A DNA stretch of 64,000 nucleotides from Thinopyrum elongatum. Lineage: Eukaryota; Streptophyta; Magnoliopsida; Poales; Poaceae. Made by a program: the position numbers and the translations under genes. Shown piece after piece: positions 58,363 through 64,000 of this stretch. The notes beneath the pieces were generated by a model. That model did not search any database, had not been told where the DNA came from, and saw only the letters and a program-made list of their open reading frames with translations. How positions within the stretch are numbered: the first letter of the stretch is position 1; the number at the start of each line of letters is the position of its first letter. The stretch is taken from assembly GCA_011799875.1 (NCBI GenBank), contig CM022303.1, positions 728,768,340-728,832,339 on the forward strand, in the 5' to 3' direction.

Positions 58363-59140
58363 ATGAAAGATATGCATAGCATTGCTAGATTTTCTTCTGA
58401 GATAATTCCAGAATCTAGTACAACCGATGATTATTTCGAACAATCACATGAGAAAGTCCTTGAGAAGGATAACAATGAAGTTCCTGTAAGGAACCAGAGA
58501 CAAAGGGTTGCAAAATCCTTTGGTGATGATTTCATTGTATACCTTGTGGACGACACACCCAAGTCTATTGCAGAGGCATATGCATCTCCGGATGTAGATG
58601 ATTGGAAGGAAGCTGTTCATAATGAGATGTACTCAATTCTTTCTAATGGAACTTGGGAACTAACTGATAGACCATATGGTTTTAAACCTGTGGGCTGTAA
58701 GTGGGTGTTCAAAAAGAAGCTAAAGCCTGATGGTACTATTGATAAGTACAAGGCGCGGCTAGTGGCCAAGGGCTACACTCAGAAAGAAGGCGAAGATTAC
58801 TTTGACACCTATTCACCTGTTGCTAGAATGACCACCATTCAAGTGTTACTTTCCCTTGCTGCCTCTTATGGTCTTATCATTCATCAAATGGATGTAAAGA
58901 CAGCTTTCCTCAATGGAGAGTTGGAAGAGGAAATCTATATGGATCAGCCTGACAGTTTTGTGGTAAAGGGTGAAGAGAGAAAGGTGTGCAAGTTGTTAAA
59001 ATCTTTGTATGGTCTGAAACAGGCACCTAAGCAATGGCATGAAAAGTTTGAAAGGACTCTGACTTCTGCGGGATTTGTCATTAACGAAGCTGATAGGTGT
59101 GTTTACTATCGCCATGGTGGGGGCAATAGTGTCATATTAT
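58363..59140 (+). pseudogene. Copia reverse transcriptase, N-terminal part, cut by CACTA
   Basis: An open frame with KARLVAKGYTQKEGEDYFDTY, motif A HQMDVKTAFLNGELEEEIYM (catalytic Asp) and SLYGLKQAPKQWHEKF. It is unbroken up to NSVIL, where the CACTA element begins at 59141. The last residues of the listed frame beyond 59140 are CACTA sequence. The YVDD block follows at 63531, and removal of the insert plus one TSD copy keeps the frame. This part was therefore probably intact when the transposon landed. Confidence 0.9.
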
Positions 59141-59350
59141 CACTAGTAGAAAAAGGCTTATTTGCCCCGGTTTATAAGGCCCATTTGTCCCGGTTCCCAA
59201 ACTGGGACTAAAGGGTCGGGACTAAAGGACCCCCCCCCCCCCTTTAGTCTCAGTTGTGTTACGAACCGGGACTAAAGGCCCTCCACGTGGCCGCTCTCTG
59301 GAGCTCCACCTTTAGTCCCGGTTGGTAAAACCAACCGGGACTAAAGGAAA
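59141..59350. repeat. CACTA left terminal and subterminal repeats
   Basis: The terminal CACTAGTAGAAAA is followed by alternating CCGGTT / GGGACTAAAGG words. A near-perfect palindrome CCTTTAGTCCCGGTTGGT-AAA-ACCAACCGGGACTAAAGG lies at about 59310-59348. A 14-base C run is at about 59230. Confidence 0.92.
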
Positions 59351-60409
59351 TTTTTTTTGTTTTTCTGAATTTTTTTGAAAAATAAAATTTTGAATTTTTT
59401 TTGAATTTTTTCTTATTTTCAAATTTCTGAATTATTTGACAATTCAATCTCTAATGACCCACTCTAATCACCCCTCATCACTGCTCAATTAGGAACCACT
59501 CATTCCAAATCGTCTAACTTCCCGACCGATCACCCATCCTCTCACTACTCCAGCCTGAGCACGCTTAACTTTCGAGTTCTATTCCCCCTAGTTTCCAAGT
59601 CTGCACTTGTTGTTTTCCTCACAATACTAAGTTGTCAATCCTATTAACCCTTAGGAGTTGAACTTGAGCATTAAGCACCGTTTGAGTTTGAAATTATTAT
59701 TCTAAAAAACAATAATTATTTATTAACACTAATATTTCTTGAATAAGTAGTTTGACCATAGTTTGACCACAATTTGACCAGATTTGACCATAGTTTGACC
59801 ACAGTTTGACAAGATTTGAGAATAGTTTGACCACAGTTTTTGTTTAATTCTTTTTGCTGTTAGGTTACAAAAATTATAAACTTTCTGTTAGTGCCATTAG
59901 TTTTCAAATTTGAATAGTTTAAATTTGAATTCTTTGAAATTTGTGTGAATCACTAGTTTGTGAATAACTTTACTATAAAAATAGATTTTTGAGTGATTCT
60001 TTTTCCTGCTATTTAATATTACTGTGTTTTAACATTATATTCAAAAACAGATTTTGTTATTTTAGTTTCTAACAAAAAATTCTTTATGATAATTCTTTTT
60101 GCTATTAAAGTTTCTAACAAAAAAATTCTTTATGAAAATTCATTTTGCCATTAATGTTTTGAACAGAAAATACTTTGATAATTTTTAGTTGCATAAATTT
60201 TATATAATTTTAGTTTCAAAAATACTAGAGGTTTATAAAAGCTTTTTAGTTGATTCCTTTTGCTATTAGAGTTTTATAAAAGCTTTTTAGTTGATTCTTT
60301 TTGCTATTGAAGAATATTATAGTTTTGTTTTAGTTGATCGTAACAGAATATTTTAATTGATTATTTTAAGTTCATTCTTTTTGCTATTAGTTCATTCTTT
60401 TTGCGCTAA
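59351..60409. other. AT-rich CACTA tract
   Basis: The stretch is T-rich. It has a cluster of six TTTGACCA/TTTGACAA words (59745-59840) and repeats of GCTTTTTAGTTGATTC(T/C)TTTTGCTATT at 60240-60400. I see no gene in it. Confidence 0.8.
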
Positions 60410-61010
60410 ATGACCCTGAAATTGAAAAGCACTATAAATGAACTCTGAAAAGGTTGAAAGTTGGCATGGTATCATCATTTCACCCACATAGCATGTGCTA
60501 AAAAGTTGAGAGGGTTACGGCAAAAACTGGATGCACTTCGTGTACAAAACAGGCAATCTCTTTCGAAGTATCAGGGTTTCATACGGAAACTCGTCTGTTA
60601 CAAAGGGATTTCATTTTTTTGAACTTATTTGAACTCCAAACTTTTTATGTGTTCAAAATGCACCATTCAAAGCCACATCATCAATTTTCAACCCTTTCTG
60701 ACTTTATTTGTTATTTTTCATGCATTTACTGATTTTTTTTAGTTATATGACCCTGAAATTGAAAAGCACTTCAAATGAACTCTGAAAAGGTTGAAAGTTG
60801 GCATGGTATCATCATTTCACCCACATAGTTTGTGCTAAAAAGTTGAGAGGGTTACAGCAAAAACTGGATGCACTTCGTGTACAAAACGGGCAATCTCTTT
60901 CGAAGTATCAAGGTTTCATACGGAAACTCGTCTGTTACAAAGGGATTTCATTTTTTTTTGAACTTATTTGAACTCCAGACTTTTTGTGTGTTCAAAATGC
61001 ACCATTCAAA
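60410..61010 (+). repeat. Two tandem copies of the 337-bp CACTA repeat
   Basis: ATGACCCTGAAATTGAAAAGCACT starts at 60410 and 60747. The unit is the reverse complement of the array at 8635-9520. The second copy is shorter. Confidence 0.93.
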
Positions 61011-61013
61011 GCC

Positions 61014-61190
61014 AATAATCATCATAGTCATTACCACCAACACTATTTAATCATCATAGTCATAGTGTAGCTATCTAATCACCACCAACACTAGCTAATA
61101 ATAATCATCATAGTCATTACCACCAACACTAGCTATTTAATCATCATAGTCATAGTGTAGCACATCATCATCTTCAAACTCATTCTAGCT
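61014..61190 (+). repeat. Short interspersed repeats downstream of the B3-like gene
   Basis: Variants of ATCATCATAGTCATTACCACCAACACTA recur four to five times, with TAGTCATAGTGTAGC between them. They lie just beyond the stop codon of the minus-strand gene. Confidence 0.85.
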
Positions 61191-61196
61191 AGCTAA

Positions 61197-62418
61197 TCAC
61201 TCCTGCTGCTCTCTCTCAGGTAAAATAGCATAGAACATGTGTAGCACTCCTGCTTCATCATATTGGAGCATGCAGATGAACCTGTCTCCTAATTGTGGGC
61301 TGCGCTTCTGATTGCTGCCCCCTAGTACTTCTCTGCGATCCTTCACAATTTTGCTCCAGTCTTTGACTATTAAGACTTGCTCGGTTTTAGAAATCCTGAA
61401 TGCACTCATGTGCAATGTAGGATGTCTTGGCCGTAAGCTAACCATTGCCATGCGACCTTTAGGCTCGACCCAATGAGGCACAACTATCATTGGGAGTCCC
61501 TGTTGAAGAACATCGTAGTAACATACTTAGCAATGAAGTTTAGCTTAAAAAATAATGTATGCAAAAGATGCACTGAGGACAAATAGTAAAAATCTTACCA
61601 TCTTTCCTAAATAGATATGACCGTAGTTCAATACGCACGCTAGTGGTCGCACGTTTTGAGTACTAAGATTTTCAAGTCCAGGGAAATAATTTGTCTTGAC
61701 AGTATCAAGATCCTCAAGCCATGAAACATAATGACTTATCTCCTCGCAGTTTAGTTCAGCCCCGGGACAGTAGTAGGTCATGTCTACCAAGCGCTGGACA
61801 TGTTTGCTTGAATGGAAATAAGCTGTCAATAGAAATTAGTTGTCAACTATTTTTGAATAAACAATATCCAAGACATAAATATGGTTGAGAAACTCACATA
61901 ATGGTAGAACTAGAGGCGTCTGCACATCGACCCAGATGTCGATATTACCTTCAATATCATCTTCCGGACGAATATCAAAGGTGATAAGCATATCAGGCTC
62001 AAATGCATAAGCCTTGCATAGTGATCTCCAATTTTTGCATTCAAAATAGGTGTAGGTGTCTGCATTGTATAATTTTGCGGCAAAAGTATAACCATGCTCG
62101 GTCCTCAAGTGAACTATCTTTACCTCCATAGTTTCCATAGGACTGAAACCAATCTTATCCAAGACATAAATTCTTGCATGGCAGGGGATACGCTAGTAGA
62201 ATAGTAAAAAATTAAAATTATAAGTTGAAGCAAAAGAAGCAGAAGTCATGCTTAATTACGAAAAAAGACTTGTCGTTGTGATTTACTGTATCCACATCGA
62301 AGGTCTCATCCAGCTTGATGCTGAAGCGCCTACCACCAAATAAGAAATTTCTGTCGCACAGGCCGCGCTCGTCTTCGCAGTATTCGCACATACCGAAATC
62401 ATTTTTGTCGTCAGGCAT
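61197..62418 (-). CDS. B3-like protein carried by CACTA, four exons, apparently intact
   Basis: Exons on the minus strand are 62260-62418, 61898-62192, 61599-61822 and 61197-61499. All three introns have GT and AG ends, and phase is kept. The total is 981 nt (326 residues plus stop) with no internal stop. The start MPDDKNDFG is the first ATG in frame. Residues 11-20 form a CxxC cluster (CEYCEDERGLC). Exon 2 contains a B3-like fold pattern (VKIVHLRTEHGYTFAAKL, NWRSLCKAYAFEPDMLITFD). Exon 4 has a second one (MIVVPHWVEPKGRMAMVSLR, KDWSKIVKDRREVLG, LGDRFICML). B3 domains bind DNA in plants. I recall similar B3-annotated proteins from wheat but cannot verify them. Whether it serves the transposon or is a captured host gene is open. 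Confidence 0.72.
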
Positions 62419-62499
62419 TTCCTATGTTCATAGTTGATCAAAAATTGATTGAAGGCAACTACCAGGAAACTCAACAAACAGATCACTATTACTCAATAT

Positions 62500-63235
62500 G
62501 AAACGGGTTGACTTTAGGTATGTCGAGTCTTCCTTCCTGAACTCTCATCTCATGTATATGGAGGGCACTCCCTCTCTGATATTGCGACCATCGGTGATGG
62601 TCGCTACTCCTCCTTTCCCTAGTGCATTACAAATATCTAGCACAAGGAAAAGAAGGAGAAGCGACCCCCACGACAACAGTCGGCATTCTTCTTCTCTCAT
62701 ATATGGTGGACACTCCCTCACCGTTTCGACCGTCGATGATGGTCGCTACTCCTTCTTCCCCTAGTGCGTAACAAAGGTCTAGCACAAAAGAGAAGAAGGA
62801 GAAGCGACCCCCACGACAACAGTCGGCATTCTTCCCCTCTCAAATATATATAATAACAAACAATAATAAAAGTAAGAAAATTACACAAGTATCTATCTTA
62901 ATCATAGAAGTAAGAACTTTTTTCTTTTACAAAGAAGATAAGACCAAGAGGCTCACCACTGTGGTGCCGGCGACGAGATCGGCGCGGGCGATCGACGGCG
63001 GTGAGGACGGGGACGGGACAGGACGGACCGCCAAACCTAGACAAATCTCGAGGAAAATGGAGCTTGGACAAGGAGCTTCGAGAGGAGAAAACTTAAGTGT
63101 GGCTCGGGCATTTCATCAAACACCGCATGTGCATACGAGGTGAGCTAGAGCACCACAAAGCTCTCCCACGGCCGACCCAAAAAACAGAGCACTCCACTGC
63201 TCTGCTCGCGGGCGAGGGGGTATATATCGGCATCT
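62500..63235 (-). promoter_or_regulatory. Upstream region of the CACTA B3-like gene
   Basis: A minus-strand TATATAC near 63220-63228 and a GC-rich leader (62955-63170) that ends at a GTGAGC donor (about 62955, minus strand) suggest a promoter and a non-coding first exon. Between 62520 and 62850 a segment of about 142 bp is duplicated (GCGACCCCCACGACAACAGT at 62661 and 62803). The exact 5' exon structure is uncertain. Confidence 0.5.
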
Positions 63236-63527
63236 CATTGGTCCCGGTTCGTGGCTGGAACCGGGACTAAAGGTCCCCCTTTGGTCCCGGTTCCAGCCAC
63301 GAACCGGGACCAATGGTTGTGGGCCAGGAGCGAGGCCCATTGGTCCCGGTTCGTGGCTGGAACCGGGACCAAAGGGGCCAGACGAACCGGGACCAATGCC
63401 CCAAGAGGCCCGGCCACCCCCCTGGCCTCACGAACCGGGACCGATGCCCCCTTTGGTCCCGGTTCGTGAGTGAACCGGGATTAATGGGCTGGCTCTGCCT
63501 GGACCAAAGCCCTGTTTTCTACTAGTG
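63236..63527. repeat. CACTA right subterminal repeats with long hairpin
   Basis: Arms at about 63236-63266 and 63285-63315 are exact inverted copies (CATTGGTCCCGGTTCGTGGC... and its complement). More GGTCCCGGTTCGTGG/CCACGAACCGGGACC words follow up to the terminus. This end uses GGGACCAA words where the left end uses GGGACTAA. Confidence 0.93.
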
Positions 63528-63530
63528 TAT

Positions 63531-64000
63531 GTTTGTATGTGGACGACATACTGATCTTTGCTACAAACATTAATGCAATCAATGAGGTCAAGTCTTTTCT
63601 ATCAAAAAGTTTTGACATGAAAGATCTAGGAGAAGCCGATGTAATTCTGAACATTAAACTTATTAAGGATGAGAGTGGGATTACTTTAATGCAATCTCAC
63701 TATGTTGAGAAGGTCTTGAACCGATTCGGTTTTATGGATAGCAAGCGTTCTCCAACACCTTATGATCACAGTGTGACACTCAGAAAGAACAAGAAAGAAA
63801 CGAGAGATCAATTAAGATACTCTCAAATTGTCGGTTCACCCATGTACTTAGCTTGTGCTACAAGGCCAGATATCTCTTTTGCTGTGAGCAAACTAAGTAG
63901 GTTCATGTCCAACCGGGGCAATGATCATTGGCATACACTACAAAGGGTCTTGCGCTATCTGAGAGGTACTATGAGTTACGGAATTACTTATTCAGGGCAT
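63531..64000 (+). pseudogene. Copia reverse transcriptase, C-terminal part and start of RNase H linker
   Basis: After the CACTA right end and TSD, the frame resumes with YVDDILIFATN (catalytic pair). It continues through DMKDLGEADVILNIKL, VGSPMYLACATRPDISFAVS and LRYLRGTMSYGI to the window edge with no stop. It shares the frame of the 58363-59140 part once the insert is set aside. Confidence 0.9.

Larger units (their letters stand above)
59141..63527 (-). mobile_element. Complete CACTA transposon, 4387 bp
   Basis: The termini are CACTAGTAGAAAA (59141) and its exact complement TTTTCTACTAGTG (ending 63527). The 3-bp target site TAT is duplicated at 59138-59140 and 63528-63530. Inside are subterminal GGGACTAAAGG repeats, an AT-rich tract, two 337-bp tandem repeats, short repeats and a four-exon B3-like gene on the minus strand. 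No transposase motifs are seen, so it is non-autonomous. It is inserted in the Copia reverse transcriptase. Confidence 0.95.
55240..64000 (+). mobile_element. Third Copia LTR retrotransposon, cut by the window edge and split by CACTA
   Basis: The 5' LTR begins TGTCAGAATTAATGGGCTAGG at 55240. Gag, protease, integrase and reverse transcriptase follow in Copia order up to 59140, and the reverse transcriptase continues at 63531 after a CACTA insertion. Several stops and frameshifts break gag and integrase. The 3' LTR is beyond the window. I recognise a Triticeae Copia family by its GGGCTAGGCCCAT start but cannot name it with confidence. Confidence 0.9.

Noticed and set aside
61014..61190. Regular short repeats that look like an array
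   Set aside because: Unit and spacer lengths vary and the spacers are themselves repeats. It lies in a plant CACTA element, so it is not a CRISPR.

Overview
This 64 kb window is intergenic DNA of a large grass genome. It is almost certainly Triticeae (wheat, barley or Aegilops type). The evidence is the mix of Angela/BARE-type and Maximus/Sirevirus-type Copia elements, Gypsy LTRs that begin TGATACGTCTCC, CACTA transposons with GGGACTAAAGG subterminal repeats, and a Stowaway-type MITE. Nothing bacterial, organellar or viral (non-integrated) is seen. Most of the sequence is nested transposable elements; about 12 kb (42.4-46.9 kb and 50.7-55.2 kb) is lower-copy DNA with broken host-gene fragments.

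Layout. 1-5902: minus-strand Angela/BARE-type Copia element, cut by the window edge, inserted into a minus-strand Gypsy element (5903-8522: ORF start, PBS and LTR). 8523-13795: a CACTA element with 337-bp tandem repeats, an AT-rich tract, subterminal repeats and transposase-type exons, interrupted by a solo Gypsy LTR (11090-12686, TSD AGTAA). 13796-15237 and 39385-40461: two halves of one Gypsy fragment split by a 24.1 kb insertion. That insertion (15238-39384) is a Maximus-like Sirevirus with gag, pol and a long env-position ORF. It is itself split by a 9.7 kb non-autonomous Copia element (28162-37839, TSD GTTTA). By hand count the outer LTR pair differs at about 26 of 1487 sites and the inner pair at about 15 of 2170, which agrees with the nesting order.

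40462-42466 is an inverted, truncated LTR of the inner element's family. 42467-46954 holds a broken host locus: KDM5/JARID1-like ARID and JmjC exon fragments, an F-box/LRR fragment lying between them, and a direct duplication of flanking DNA. 46955-50711 is a truncated minus-strand Gypsy element with its 5' LTR. 50712-55239 contains a B3-domain pseudogene, an unrecognised exon-like piece and tandem duplications.

55240-64000 is a third Copia element (5' LTR, gag, PR, INT, RT), cut by the window edge. Its reverse transcriptase is split at the YVDD region by a complete 4387-bp CACTA element (59141-63527, TSD TAT). This CACTA element carries a four-exon, apparently intact 326-residue B3-like gene. 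That gene is the only multi-exon gene in the window whose reading frame looks unbroken, and it is the best candidate for something functional. The second candidate is a gene-like TATA box, leader and intron in front of the Sirevirus env-position ORF.
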